In this document: piece after piece, positions 42,386 through 52,187 of the stretch
Layout: every line of letters begins with the position of its first letter
Position numbering within the stretch: the first letter of the stretch is position 1
From: Psychrobacter okhotskensis
GTDB taxonomy: Bacteria; Pseudomonadota; Gammaproteobacteria; Pseudomonadales; Moraxellaceae
Direction of reading: 5' to 3'
Length of the DNA stretch: 62,262 nt
Assembly (NCBI RefSeq): GCF_013248965.1
Contig: NZ_JABRVQ010000024.1
Coordinates: 1 to 62,262 of the forward strand
Notes under the pieces: model-generated
Told to the model about the DNA's origin: nothing
Databases searched by the model: none
Seen by the model: the letters and a program-made list of their open reading frames with translations, nothing else
Position numbers and translations under genes: made by a program

Positions 42386-45300
42386 ATGAATCATGTTTAC
42401 CGTGTTGTTTTTAATCGTGCGTTAGGTTTTTATCAATGCGTCTCTGAGCTTGCGAAATCTCGTGGCAAATCCGCGTCTGGTAAATCGCAAACAGCTAGCA
42501 AGCTTATAATGACACCCTTAGCACTAGCTATGCTTTCTTTGTCAGGGACGGCGATGGCCGCTGATATTGTAGTTAATGATGGTCAACGTACAGAGTATCA
42601 AGATATTGTTGCTATCAATGGTAATGTTTTGATAACTAATCCAGGAACTGTCCTGGCGGCACCAAATAATCAAATCAACTTTGGTGCAAACCCAGATGGT
42701 CAAGTGTTAGCTATAGATACCGACGTTTCCATTGAAAATGGCGCCGCTGTAGAAGCTGGTGTTAGTAGCGCTGTAGGTGTTGATAGATTTAGTAAAGTGA
42801 CTGTTAATAATGCTTTATTGAGTGCGCCTGCTATAGCTATAGGAGGACTCGTTGATGGTGAAATTAATATCACTAACAATGGGCAGTTAAAGGCTACTGA
42901 TAAAATAATACTAGGCTACAGTTCAAATACTAGTGGACGTTTAAATATAACTAAATCAGGCAATGCAATAACAAATAATTTGATTATTGCTGATGAAACA
43001 GACTCAGTAGGCAATGTAATCGTTGACGGTACTGGAAGTAATTTGATTGCTCAGAATAATACCTTTGTTGGCGATAATGGTACAGGTAGTCTCTCTGTTC
43101 AAAATGGCGGTAACCTTACCACTAACACTTTAGTTGTTGCTAATAATATGGGTTCTGCAGGAAGCAAGGTGGTGGTTAAAGGTGCAGGATCAAAAATCGA
43201 TGTTAAAGATAGTTTTTTCATAGGAACAACCGAAAATGCTTCACTAAGTATTGGTAATGCAGGAACCGTCACTAGCGATAAAATGTCTGTAGGTGATCTA
43301 TCGGGTTCTGAAGGTACGTTGGCTATCAGCGACGTAAACTCTGTAGCTAATGTTAGCTCCAGCCTAATAGTAGGTCGAGAAGGCTCAGGAATTATCAACG
43401 TCACAAATAATGCTATATTAAATTCGAACAATGCTGACTTAGCTCAAGAAAATAGCGCTATAGGCGAAGTAAATCTGTCTAGCGGTGGTAAATGGAACAA
43501 TCAAGAAACTATTATCGTTGGCGTCAAAAACTTAGGTACTGTCAATGTATCAGGGCAAGAATCCAAGATTACTACCAAAGATTTTTTACTTGGAGGTTTT
43601 AATGGTAAAGGAATTGTAAATGTTAGTGATAACAGTACTTTAACCGTTGGTCGAGTCACTCAAGTTGGCGGTTTTGATGAAGATGGTGAGAGTGCTATTG
43701 GAGAATTAAACATTAATGATGCCAGAGTAGAGACTCTTGAAATGATAGTCGGCACCTCTGGTAATGGTAATTTAAACATTGCCGGCAATGATGCTTACGT
43801 CAATGTAGATAACAACTTATTAGTTGGTGTAAATGGTACTGGTACCGTCACTATGACTCGTGCAGATGAAGAAACAGAGTCGCCTACTATAAATGGTAAT
43901 ACTATTCAGGTTTATGGAGATACTATATTGGGTAGTAGTGCTTCTGGCAAAGGTACTATGACTATCGATGGTAGAAACCAGTTCCAGACTACTAATTTAG
44001 TCATTGGTCAGCAAGGCTCTGGTACCTTCAAAGTATCAAACACTCCTTTTTATACCGGTTTGGCTAGAGCAACTGATACTACTTATATTGGTGGCAGAGG
44101 TGAAAATAGTGCAAACGCTGTTGGTACTTTGACTATCGATAACAGTACATTTGTCACACCGAAGTTAATCGTAGGCAATACAGGATCTGGCACGCTCAAC
44201 TTAGTTAATGGCGGTGTTATATCAACTAATAGTATTGAACGCAATACGGCTTCTACTCTTTCTAATATTTTTATCGATGGTGGTGAGTTTAGAATTAAAA
44301 CAGATCAACCCGATTTGTTTGCTAACTTTACTAAAGATGATTTAATTGAAGTAAGTGGAAAAGGTATTTCGTTCGAAACAACGGGTAATAATAACGGTGA
44401 AGTTGGAACCTATGTTGTCATCAATCCTAATGCAGTAATTACTGGCAATGCTGGTAAGCTCAACGTAGAGGATGAAAACGGTGGATTTGCAAAGTATGGA
44501 TTAGGAACTTTAGAGATTAGTGAAAGCAGCAAGCAATGGACAGGTGATTTAACCATTACTCAAGGAACGCTGAAGTTTAATGGTAATTACATCATGGGCA
44601 ATGATGAAACGCTTACTATTGGTCTGCTTGATTGGGATGAAGATGGCACAATCGATGAAAATTATGGAAAATTTCTCATTAATGGAGCAGTTGATATCAG
44701 CAAAGGAAATCTTTTCATTTATGCTGACGAAGTCATCGCTAATGTAGCAAAAGATAAAGAATGGAAAGACGTTGTAAAAGCGACGACTCGTACTGGTGAA
44801 TTCAAAACGGTAAGCGACAATAGCCCATTAGTAAATTTTTACGCTGACTATAGCGAAGCGGATGCCGTGCATCTAACTATGACTAAGCCTACGCCACCAG
44901 TTGAGCCTGAAACGCCAGTTGAGCCTGAAACGCCAGTTGATCCTGAAACGCCAGTTGAACCTGAACCGCCAGTTGAGCCTGAAACGCCAGTTGAACCTAA
45001 GCCCCCGGTCGTTGTGCCACCAGTTAAACCTGAGCCACCTGTTATTGATACCACCTTTGTTCAATCGGTATTGAGTCAATCTAATTCAAATGACTCGGGT
45101 ATTGCTTACGCTTTAGATAGAGCCATTCAAGATCGTGTGGCGAATGGCAGTAATGAATTGGCTGATAGTTTAATCAGATCAACCATTAACTTTAATCAAT
45201 CTCAGTTAGCTGATGCAGCCAATCAGTTGCAGCCGTTGTTCATGGGCGCGACCAATCGTATTATTACCGATGCCAACTATGCCGTTAGCAATGCTATCTA

Positions 45301-46150
45301 TGAGCATCTTCCGACTACACCTGAGCGTAACATTTGGGCGCAAATAATCGGTAATAACAGCAATCATGATGCAGAGAACGGTATCACAGGTTATGATTCT
45401 AAAGGCTATGGCGCTATCGTCGGTTTGGATACGCCGCTCAGCAGCGATTTAAACTTAGGCGTCGCAGTTTCCTACGTTCAAAGCGATGCAGACACTGAAG
45501 GCAGTCGCTTGGATCACGAGTTAGAAGCTAAAAGCTGGCAAGTCCTAGGTTATGGGCGTTACGCCATTAACGATGCTACTGCTATGAGTTTTCATGCAGG
45601 TGCGGGTCGCAGTGATGTCGAGGGCGAACGTCATCTTCAAATATTGTCCGATGCTATTGCGAGCTCTGATTACTCTGTCGATACTATGCAGGCAGGTTTG
45701 GGTGTAGATTATCGTATTGGTAATGAGTTACGCAATATCAGTCCTTTCGCTCAACTAGAATATGCTCAAGCGAAGAGTGACAGCTATCGCGAGACGGGTG
45801 CTGGTGTCTACAACTTAAATGTCGATGAAAATAAGTATGAATCACTACGTTGGACGGCAGGTCTGAATCTGTCGCAAGCCCTAACCCCGACTCTTGCGCT
45901 TACCGGTCAATTGGCCGCAGCGGTTGAAAACGGTGATCGTCGATCAGATATTACTGCCAGCTTCGTTGGTATGCCTAACGATGAATTTAATACCATTGGT
46001 CAAGAGATTGGTCGTGAAATTGGTATTGCTGGTATTGGTCTTAGCTACGCACCAACTGCTAATATGAAAATATCAGCAGGCTATCGCGGAGAATGGCGTG
46101 ATAACTACGATGATCAAGGCGCTACCATTGCCTTGCAAACTACCTTTTAG
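42386..46150 (+). CDS. Type V autotransporter, ESPR signal and beta-helix passenger
   Basis: 1254 residues. The N terminus MNHVYRVVFNRALGFYQCVS is an extended signal peptide region, followed by a hydrophobic core and predicted cleavage after AMA near 58. The passenger (about 60-830) is a chain of roughly 20-30-residue Asn/Gly/Thr/Ser-rich repeats of the type GSGTLNLVNGG, typical of a right-handed beta-helix (AIDA/pertactin-like). A Pro/Glu linker with six 18-base units spans residues 838-873. The last roughly 280 residues form the beta-barrel (NIWAQIIGNN, YGAIVGLDTPL) ending in the outer-membrane Phe signal (ALQTTF). Likely surface adhesin; ligand unknown. No cysteine in the passenger region that I can see. 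Confidence 0.93.
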   Translation: MNHVYRVVFNRALGFYQCVSELAKSRGKSASGKSQTASKLIMTPLALAMLSLSGTAMAADIVVNDGQRTEYQDIVAINGNVLITNPGTVLAAPNNQINFGANPDGQVLAIDTDVSIENGAAVEAGVSSAVGVDRFSKVTVNNALLSAPAIAIGGLVDGEINITNNGQLKATDKIILGYSSNTSGRLNITKSGNAITNNLIIADETDSVGNVIVDGTGSNLIAQNNTFVGDNGTGSLSVQNGGNLTTNTLVVANNMGSAGSKVVVKGAGSKIDVKDSFFIGTTENASLSIGNAGTVTSDKMSVGDLSGSEGTLAISDVNSVANVSSSLIVGREGSGIINVTNNAILNSNNADLAQENSAIGEVNLSSGGKWNNQETIIVGVKNLGTVNVSGQESKITTKDFLLGGFNGKGIVNVSDNSTLTVGRVTQVGGFDEDGESAIGELNINDARVETLEMIVGTSGNGNLNIAGNDAYVNVDNNLLVGVNGTGTVTMTRADEETESPTINGNTIQVYGDTILGSSASGKGTMTIDGRNQFQTTNLVIGQQGSGTFKVSNTPFYTGLARATDTTYIGGRGENSANAVGTLTIDNSTFVTPKLIVGNTGSGTLNLVNGGVISTNSIERNTASTLSNIFIDGGEFRIKTDQPDLFANFTKDDLIEVSGKGISFETTGNNNGEVGTYVVINPNAVITGNAGKLNVEDENGGFAKYGLGTLEISESSKQWTGDLTITQGTLKFNGNYIMGNDETLTIGLLDWDEDGTIDENYGKFLINGAVDISKGNLFIYADEVIANVAKDKEWKDVVKATTRTGEFKTVSDNSPLVNFYADYSEADAVHLTMTKPTPPVEPETPVEPETPVDPETPVEPEPPVEPETPVEPKPPVVVPPVKPEPPVIDTTFVQSVLSQSNSNDSGIAYALDRAIQDRVANGSNELADSLIRSTINFNQSQLADAANQLQPLFMGATNRIITDANYAVSNAIYEHLPTTPERNIWAQIIGNNSNHDAENGITGYDSKGYGAIVGLDTPLSSDLNLGVAVSYVQSDADTEGSRLDHELEAKSWQVLGYGRYAINDATAMSFHAGAGRSDVEGERHLQILSDAIASSDYSVDTMQAGLGVDYRIGNELRNISPFAQLEYAQAKSDSYRETGAGVYNLNVDENKYESLRWTAGLNLSQALTPTLALTGQLAAAVENGDRRSDITASFVGMPNDEFNTIGQEIGREIGIAGIGLSYAPTANMKISAGYRGEWRDNYDDQGATIALQTTF
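44897..45004 (+). repeat. Six tandem 18-bp units encoding PVEPET-type linker
   Basis: Units of the pattern CCAGTTGAGCCTGAAACG begin at 44897, 44915, 44933, 44951, 44969 and 44987, each differing by at most a few bases. They encode PVEPET, PVDPET, PVEPEP and PVEPK variants. A length-variable periplasm-to-surface linker before the autotransporter barrel. Confidence 0.9.
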
Positions 46151-46175
46151 TCTTTAATACCGTTATAAAACCATA

Positions 46176-46213
46176 AAGCTTGCCTCTAATGAGATTAGGG
46201 GCAAGCTTTTTTA
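46176..46213 (+). terminator. Intrinsic terminator of the autotransporter gene
   Basis: AAAGCTTGCCTCTAAT pairs with ATTAGGGGCAAGCTTT around GAG, with one G-T pair, followed by TTTT. Confidence 0.92.
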
Positions 46214-46324
46214 CACCTATAACTAACTCTAATGAGGTTAGTGCTTAAACAAGCAAATATTGAAGCTTGAAACTATAGAGCTAAACATTTTATAAAAAAC
46301 TCAGTTTCATATAGAATTAAAGCA

Positions 46325-46361
46325 ATAAAAAAATCCCAGCAAACATGAAGTCTACTGGGAT
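46325..46361 (-). terminator. Intrinsic terminator of the aldolase gene
   Basis: On the minus strand ATCCCAG (46355-46361) pairs with CTGGGAT (46333-46339), then TTTTTTT. It lies 29 bases past the aldolase stop. Confidence 0.85.
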
Positions 46362-46389
46362 TATAAATTTTATCTTGAATAGCTATTGC

Positions 46390-47280
46390 TTAAACTTTCG
46401 ACGCCTCATAAATCTCTTTAATAGAAGTATTAATCGTATCCGCAAACTCTGTATCACTTTGTTGTTTGCTTAACCCCTCGGTAAAAGCACGGGAGAAACT
46501 GGCAATCATACCTGGGTTTTGCTTAAGCTTAGCACACGCAGCACTACGGCTGTAACCGCCCGACAATGCCACAACTTTTAGCACTTTTGGGTGATCAACC
46601 AGCTCTTGATAAAAGCCTTCTTCCTCTGGCAAGGTCAGTTTCAGCATTACTTGATGACCATCGTCTAAAAAATCAAGATTGTGCAAAAGACTGGTTTTAA
46701 GTATCAGCTCACAGTCATGTTTTTTAGCGCTATCAATATTCACTTCTGGCTCGACAATAGGCATGAAGCCTTTTGAAAGAATCTGCTTGGCCACATCAAA
46801 CTGCTGCTGTACGACCAGCTCGATACCATCGACATTGGGCTCATAAATCACTGAGCGCATTTTGGTGCCAAATACTGGATAGTTTTTGGCTTTATCGAGT
46901 AGCAAATCTAAATTTGGCATCGGACGCATCACTTGGACGCCATTCATTTGCTCAGCCAAACCCTTATCCACTTTTAAAAATGGTACGATATTTTTATCTT
47001 CCCATAGATAATTGGCCGTCGGTTTGCCATTGACCTCACGTTCCATAGTATCTTCGAACAAAATCGCCCCAAGCACACGCTCGCTATCAAAGGTTTCACA
47101 AGTGATGATACGGGCTCGCATCTCATGTACGAGATCGAACATGGTGTCATCATTGTCATAATCGTCGCTGCTCACGCCATAATTTTCGAGTGCTTTTGGC
47201 GTACTGCCTCCACTTTGGTCAAGCGCCGCGATGAAGCCTGAACCATTTTTTATGCGTTGTAATTGCTTTTCGTATTCCAT
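46390..47280 (-). CDS. fda: Class I fructose-bisphosphate aldolase
   Basis: 296 residues. A metal-independent Schiff-base aldolase of the short class I type (Staphylococcus-like Fda). ALDQSGGSTPKALENYGV near 19-36 is the phosphate-binding N terminus, IVEPEVNID near 184 lies at the active site, and VMLKLTLPEEE near 212 holds the Schiff-base lysine. It cleaves or forms fructose 1,6-bisphosphate. Length is normal. It follows the EamA permease gene by 193 bases on the same strand. Confidence 0.95.
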   Translation of the reverse strand: MEYEKQLQRIKNGSGFIAALDQSGGSTPKALENYGVSSDDYDNDDTMFDLVHEMRARIITCETFDSERVLGAILFEDTMEREVNGKPTANYLWEDKNIVPFLKVDKGLAEQMNGVQVMRPMPNLDLLLDKAKNYPVFGTKMRSVIYEPNVDGIELVVQQQFDVAKQILSKGFMPIVEPEVNIDSAKKHDCELILKTSLLHNLDFLDDGHQVMLKLTLPEEEGFYQELVDHPKVLKVVALSGGYSRSAACAKLKQNPGMIASFSRAFTEGLSKQQSDTEFADTINTSIKEIYEASKV

Positions 47281-47473
47281 TGGGCGTGCATCCTATTTTT
47301 ATTCGTTGAGGTCAAATGTCTCAAAGCAAAGCGCTTTTTGTCAGCTTATATCAGTCTTGCTGTTTTTAAGCAACCTTATCATAGGATGCCCGGCATGCCT
47401 ATATCTGATAAGTTACCGATTTTATAAATCGTAACGATGTTGATGGATTTGGGCTAAATTATTAGGGTGTTTG

Positions 47474-48322
47474 CTAAGCTAAAAACAGTACTACCACACA
47501 GCAAATTGCTAATACCAAGCCTACTATATTAATACGATTGAGCCGCTCTTTAAATACGCCAACGCCTATGATGGTTGCCACCGCGATGACGCCCACGTTC
47601 ATACCAGTAAAGACAATGCTTGGCGACTCAGACAATACTTGGTGCGCTCGTACATAAGCATAAATATTGCCCATATTCAGCGCACCTAATAGTAATCCTG
47701 CGCTTAGAGCATTCCCTTGCCAGCGCACCCGTGTGATCAGCAAATAAATAAACAGTAATAACCCTGCCAGCCCAAAACTGACAAATAAGGTCAGTGGAAA
47801 GGCAGACCCTTGCTTGGCCACTTGCTTGAATAGAATATCGATAATGCCGTAGCCTGCCCAGACGCCAAGTAACCAAAGCGGCGTTTGGCGAGCTTGTTTA
47901 GTTATGCCGCCCGCTTGAGGACGATACACCAAAGCACCTAGTGCCAAAAAGCCTAATACCAAACCAAATATACGCGTACCTGTCAGTACCTCACCGAATA
48001 ATAAAAAGGCAGCAACGATAGGAATAATCAATGATAAACGCTGAGCGGCATCGGTTGCCACCATACCAACCGCAGCAATCGCGCGCCCAAGAATGATAAA
48101 CACCGCAGGCAGTAGCACGCCAAGTGCTATGATAATCCCCCACGCGCTTCCTAACAGACTAAGTCCGCTGATGTCTGGCTTCAATAAAAACCATGTCAAT
48201 AAAAAAGCCACTGGATAACCAGCGACGATAGTCTGGCGAATATCGATATCTCGTTGACGTAATATTTTCAAGAGTATTGAAACGGCGACACTGCATAGTA
48301 CCGCGATGGTTAAATACAGCAT
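47474..48322 (-). CDS. EamA/DMT-family permease
   Basis: 282 residues, about ten hydrophobic helices in two halves with a short charged loop (RPQAGGITKQARQT near 134-147). The pattern GRAIAAVGMVATDAAQRLSLIIP and the C-terminal half starting TPLWLLGVWAGYGIIDIL fit the drug/metabolite transporter superfamily. Substrate unknown. Its upstream spacer contains a MITE-like fragment. Confidence 0.8.
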   Translation of the reverse strand: MLYLTIAVLCSVAVSILLKILRQRDIDIRQTIVAGYPVAFLLTWFLLKPDISGLSLLGSAWGIIIALGVLLPAVFIILGRAIAAVGMVATDAAQRLSLIIPIVAAFLLFGEVLTGTRIFGLVLGFLALGALVYRPQAGGITKQARQTPLWLLGVWAGYGIIDILFKQVAKQGSAFPLTLFVSFGLAGLLLFIYLLITRVRWQGNALSAGLLLGALNMGNIYAYVRAHQVLSESPSIVFTGMNVGVIAVATIIGVGVFKERLNRINIVGLVLAICCVVVLFLA

Positions 48323-48663
48323 GAACGTCTACCTTTTAAGTCGCAGTTTTATGTGTTTATTATTTATCCAAGGCGTGTCCTCATTTTTAAAATGGAGATA
48401 AAAATGAGATGAATGACAGCCAAATAGAAAATAAGCACTAGAATGTAACAAAATATTTTTTATACAGCAATGTATTTATGAGAGTTGAGCCAATCAGTAA
48501 TAAACGAGTACAGCCGTTGATTATCAATTTACAATTAGCATGCAGGCGTGATTACGAAGTTTTGTTAAAATAGCAGCATTTCCCATTCACCCAAATACAC
48601 GTTTAAGATAATGTCTGCCAGCGTTTGTCTTAGCGTATTGCTATTGATGCTTTACCCTTGCCT
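48323..48663. other. Divergent spacer with a partial MITE-like sequence
   Basis: About 340 bases between the EamA and ABC-exporter starts. A fragment related to the left part of the element at 61671 lies at 48372-48421. The rest shows no frame or clear signal; promoters for both genes are presumed here. Confidence 0.55.
48372..48421 (+). repeat. Left-end fragment of the MITE-like family
   Basis: GGCGTGTCCTCATTT (48372-48386) is identical to 61674-61688, and the next roughly 35 bases stay similar (AAAATGG, then ATAAAAATGA). The stretch can also fold on itself (CTCATTTTT with AAAAATGAG). No matching right end follows, so it is a truncated copy. Confidence 0.7.
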
Positions 48664-50577
48664 ATGAATGCTTTATTTCGATTTTTTGAAAACCGTCTAC
48701 CGGCCTTTCCTGATACGCCTATGCCATTGCCCTCACCTCGCGAAGGGCTGATGAAGTTTTTGTGGGCATGTACCAAAGGCTTACGTATCTGGCTGCTATT
48801 CTTTATGATTTTGTCCGCAGGTATCGGTATCTATGAGGCGATGCTGTTTGCATGGATTGGCAACATTGTTGACTGGTTAGGGGTGTATACACCGCAAACA
48901 CTATGGACTGAAAAAGGCGATACGCTCCTTTTGATGCTAGCGGTCATGCTCCTGAGCCCGTTTTGGATTGCCTTATCGTCGTTCATTCATTTTCAGTCGA
49001 TTCAAGGTGTGTTCCCGATGCAGATGCGCTGGCGTTTTCATCAGCACATGCTTGGGCAGTCAATGCAGTTTTATCAAGATGAATTCTCTGGTCGTGTGTC
49101 AGCCAAGGTAATGCAAACGGCGCTGGCCGTACGCGATACGGTGATGACAGTCACTGACATGTTTATGTATGTCATTGTCTACTTTATTACGACTGGGGTT
49201 ATCTTATTTAATTTAGACAGCTTATTGCTCATACCTTTTGTTATCTGGTTCGTACTGGTTGGCTTTACCTTACGTTTCTTTATTCCCAAGCTTAAACGGA
49301 CCTCTATCATACAGGCTGATGCCCGCGCATTGATGGTTGGCCGTATCACTGATGCTTACGCCAATATCATGACGGTAAAGCTGTTCAGCCATTCGCGCCG
49401 TGAGCTGGGCTATGCCAAAAACGCCATGGGTCAGTTTTTAGGTACGGTTCATGCGCAGATGCGCTGGGTCAGTTATTTAGAGATATCCACCCATCTGATC
49501 AGTGTCATTTTAGTAAGTAGTACGGCTGGGATTGGTCTTTATTTATGGCAGCAAGGCGATATTGGTGTCGGTGCTATTGCCGCAGCAACGGCGATGGCAT
49601 TACGACTCAATGGGTTGACGCAGTGGATTATGTGGCAAACTGCTAGCCTGTTTGAAAGCATCGGTACTGCCCAAGACGGTATGCGTACTTTGTCAGCACC
49701 GCAAACGATTGTGGATGTTTCAAATGCACCTGAGCTAAAAGTGACTGATGGTCACATTGTCTTTGACCATGTTGATTTCAGTTATGAAAGTGAAAATGGT
49801 GATAACGAAGGCGAGCGTATTGATGAAGTGAGTACTGCGGGAACGGCGATTGCCTCTTCACAAATCAAACTGCTCGATAATTTCTATCTAGATATCAAAC
49901 CTGGGGAAAAGATTGGTTTGGTTGGACGCTCAGGTGCGGGTAAATCAACCTTAGTGAATTTATTATTGCGCTTCTTTGACGTTGATAAAGGTAAAATCTA
50001 CATCGATGGACAAGCGATTGATGAAGTCACTCAAGAGTCTCTGCGTCAACAGATCGGTATGGTGACGCAAGATACCTCATTGCTCCATCGCACCGTTCGT
50101 GAAAACATCGCTTATGGTCGCCCTGATGCCAGCGATGCAGAAATCATCCGTGCCACTAAGCAAGCACAAGCATGGGAATTTATCAAAGATTTGTATGACG
50201 ATAAAGGCAATACGGGTTTGGATACGCAAGTTGGTGAACGGGGCGTCAAACTCTCTGGCGGTCAGCGCCAGCGTATTGCCATCTCACGTGTTATGCTAAA
50301 AAATGCGCCGATTCTACTCTTGGATGAGGCGACCAGTGCGCTAGACTCTGAGATTGAGTTTGCCATTACCGAAAGCTTGAACGATATCATGACGGGCAAA
50401 ACGGTGATTGCTATTGCTCATCGTCTCTCTACGATTGCCGCGCTTGACAGACTGGTAGTCATGGATAAAGGTCAAATCATTGAGCAAGGCAGTCACGAAG
50501 AGCTACTGGCATTGGATGGCGTCTATGCGGGGCTTTGGCAGCGTCAAAGCGGTGGTTTCTTAGGAGAAGAGAGCTAA
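48664..50577 (+). CDS. ABC exporter, fused membrane and ATPase domains
   Basis: 637 residues. Six membrane helices in residues 25-325, then an ATPase domain: Walker A is GRSGAGKST near 421, the signature is LSGGQRQR near 530, Walker B is ILLLDEATSALDS near 550, and the switch His is in AIAHRLST. A 30-residue acidic insertion (ESENGDNEGERIDE) interrupts the start of the ATPase domain near 375. Works as a homodimer or heterodimer; lipid or drug export is likely, substrate unknown. I use ATG 48664, because the longer frame starts at TTG 48658. Confidence 0.9.
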   Translation: MNALFRFFENRLPAFPDTPMPLPSPREGLMKFLWACTKGLRIWLLFFMILSAGIGIYEAMLFAWIGNIVDWLGVYTPQTLWTEKGDTLLLMLAVMLLSPFWIALSSFIHFQSIQGVFPMQMRWRFHQHMLGQSMQFYQDEFSGRVSAKVMQTALAVRDTVMTVTDMFMYVIVYFITTGVILFNLDSLLLIPFVIWFVLVGFTLRFFIPKLKRTSIIQADARALMVGRITDAYANIMTVKLFSHSRRELGYAKNAMGQFLGTVHAQMRWVSYLEISTHLISVILVSSTAGIGLYLWQQGDIGVGAIAAATAMALRLNGLTQWIMWQTASLFESIGTAQDGMRTLSAPQTIVDVSNAPELKVTDGHIVFDHVDFSYESENGDNEGERIDEVSTAGTAIASSQIKLLDNFYLDIKPGEKIGLVGRSGAGKSTLVNLLLRFFDVDKGKIYIDGQAIDEVTQESLRQQIGMVTQDTSLLHRTVRENIAYGRPDASDAEIIRATKQAQAWEFIKDLYDDKGNTGLDTQVGERGVKLSGGQRQRIAISRVMLKNAPILLLDEATSALDSEIEFAITESLNDIMTGKTVIAIAHRLSTIAALDRLVVMDKGQIIEQGSHEELLALDGVYAGLWQRQSGGFLGEES

Positions 50578-50667
50578 AATTGGTACCACCTTAAATCTCA
50601 CAATAAACTGTAGCTTGAAAACTAAACTTAAAATTGAAAAATGGTCATACAGGGAAGTACGAGTGTT

Positions 50668-51558
50668 ATGGAACAATTTGCTAAAAGTATCACGCTAAAT
50701 AAAAAACGCGCCCGTTACTACGATTTACACTCATTGGCTGAATCGACCCATGATAATGCTAAACGAGCCAAAGCGCATTTCTATGGCGGTAATGGTTTTA
50801 CGGTCGGTAATTATCAGCCCTTATTAACCGAGCTGGCTGCTGGTTTTGATATCAGTGCGCTGGCGATGCGTGGCTATTGGTATGACAAGCCAAAAGCTCG
50901 GGTACTAACCCGTGAGCAAGATGCTGACCTGCTTATTAAGTTTTTAGAGCAAACGCAAGATAGTCCTGTTGTGGGCATAGGTCATTCGCAGGGCGCTACT
51001 GCGACGGCTATGGCAGCGGCCAAACGTCCTGATCTATTCTCTGCGTTGTACTTGATAGAGCCCGTCACTTTTACCAAATCACAGGCGCTGCTCTATAAGC
51101 TGATACCTCGCCGCGTGAAGCTTAAGCGTCAACCTTTCAAAAGCGCGTTAACTAAGCAAAAATTTTGGGCAAATATTGATGATTTTTATGACAGCCTACG
51201 AGAAAAAAGCGCTTATCGACGCATCTCTGATGAGCACTTATACCTCTTTGCCGAGCAAAGCTTAGTAAAGCAAAACGATGGCCGTTATGCATTTATCTTC
51301 ACTCCCGAGCAAGAGATAGCGAATTATTTTGGCATCCCTTATATCGACGGTGCATTAAAGAAGCTGGCAAAAACCACGGTGCCTTACCAACTCATCATCG
51401 GTAAGCCCACTATCTTTATCAATGATAAAGTCCGCAATAATTGGCGAAAATTTGTGCCTACTGACCAGCTTAACATCATGCCTGAGAACGGACATTTATT
51501 ACCTATAGAAGCACCTGAACAATGCGCCACTGTTATCTTACAGAATTTTAACCGTTAA
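50668..51558 (+). CDS. Alpha/beta-fold hydrolase
   Basis: 296 residues. The nucleophile elbow GHSQGA is near 109, and a C-terminal ENGHLLPIEAPEQC supplies the catalytic His. The FYGGNGFTVGNYQPLL segment fits the oxyanion region. Substrate unknown. The ATG at 50668 (MEQFAKS) has GAG five bases upstream. The in-frame ATG at 50641 would add nine residues but lacks a ribosome binding site. It is 90 bases after the ABC exporter and 11 before the AlkB-like gene, so the three may be co-transcribed. Confidence 0.82.
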   Translation: MEQFAKSITLNKKRARYYDLHSLAESTHDNAKRAKAHFYGGNGFTVGNYQPLLTELAAGFDISALAMRGYWYDKPKARVLTREQDADLLIKFLEQTQDSPVVGIGHSQGATATAMAAAKRPDLFSALYLIEPVTFTKSQALLYKLIPRRVKLKRQPFKSALTKQKFWANIDDFYDSLREKSAYRRISDEHLYLFAEQSLVKQNDGRYAFIFTPEQEIANYFGIPYIDGALKKLAKTTVPYQLIIGKPTIFINDKVRNNWRKFVPTDQLNIMPENGHLLPIEAPEQCATVILQNFNR

Positions 51559-51569
51559 GCTTTGAGCTT

Positions 51570-52187
51570 ATGACTGATTTATTTACCCCTAGTCCTATGG
51601 ATAACCTGTTGCCTTATGAAGGGCGACTCAATGACTTGGGTATCGTCATTGATAATAGCCATGAGCTTTATGACATATTATTGAGTGAATTGCCTTGGCA
51701 GGCTGACATTGTCACGTTGTTTGGTAAGACCCACGTCACCACGCGCCAAATCGTTTGGATGGGTGGGGATAGCAGCAGCTATCACTACTCCGGGCATGCC
51801 CGTCAAAGCATTCTATGGTCAGAAACCGTGTTTCACGTGAAACAACATGTTGAGCAACAGCTAGCAAATATTGGGATTACCGCTAATTTTAATTCTTGCC
51901 TATTGAATTATTACCCCTCAGGTAGTGACGGTATGGGCTATCATGCTGATGACGAAAAGGAATTGGGCTATCAACCTATTATCGCTGCCTTATCGCTCGG
52001 TGCCACGCGCAAATTTGTTTTTAAGCATAAAAAAACTCAAGATAAAATCGAGCTTTATCTTGAGTCTGGTCAGCTTATCGTCATGCATGGCGATACACAA
52101 ACCTACTGGAAGCACACTATTACCAAGACTAAAACGGTCAACACTGGACGCATTAGTCTCACGTTTCGACAGATGCTGCCAGATTAG
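51570..52187 (+). CDS. AlkB-like 2-oxoglutarate/Fe(II) dioxygenase
   Basis: 205 residues. The iron ligands are in YHADDEKEL (His and Asp, near 127-129) and WKHTI (His near 183), and the 2-oxoglutarate arginine is in GRISLTFR near 194-201. NSCLLNYYPSGSDGMGYHAD is typical of AlkB and ALKBH2/3-type DNA alkylation repair enzymes. Probably removes methyl adducts from DNA or RNA. It follows the hydrolase gene by 11 bases and overlaps the convergent reductase gene by 4 bases (TTAG). Confidence 0.9.
   Translation: MTDLFTPSPMDNLLPYEGRLNDLGIVIDNSHELYDILLSELPWQADIVTLFGKTHVTTRQIVWMGGDSSSYHYSGHARQSILWSETVFHVKQHVEQQLANIGITANFNSCLLNYYPSGSDGMGYHADDEKELGYQPIIAALSLGATRKFVFKHKKTQDKIELYLESGQLIVMHGDTQTYWKHTITKTKTVNTGRISLTFRQMLPD

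Noticed and set aside
44897..45004. Possible CRISPR-like array of 18-bp repeats
   Set aside because: Units are contiguous with no spacers and encode a protein linker.
44848..45079. Two antisense Gly/Ser- and Trp/Arg-rich repeat frames
   Set aside because: They are the reverse reading of the PVEPET tandem repeats in the autotransporter gene.
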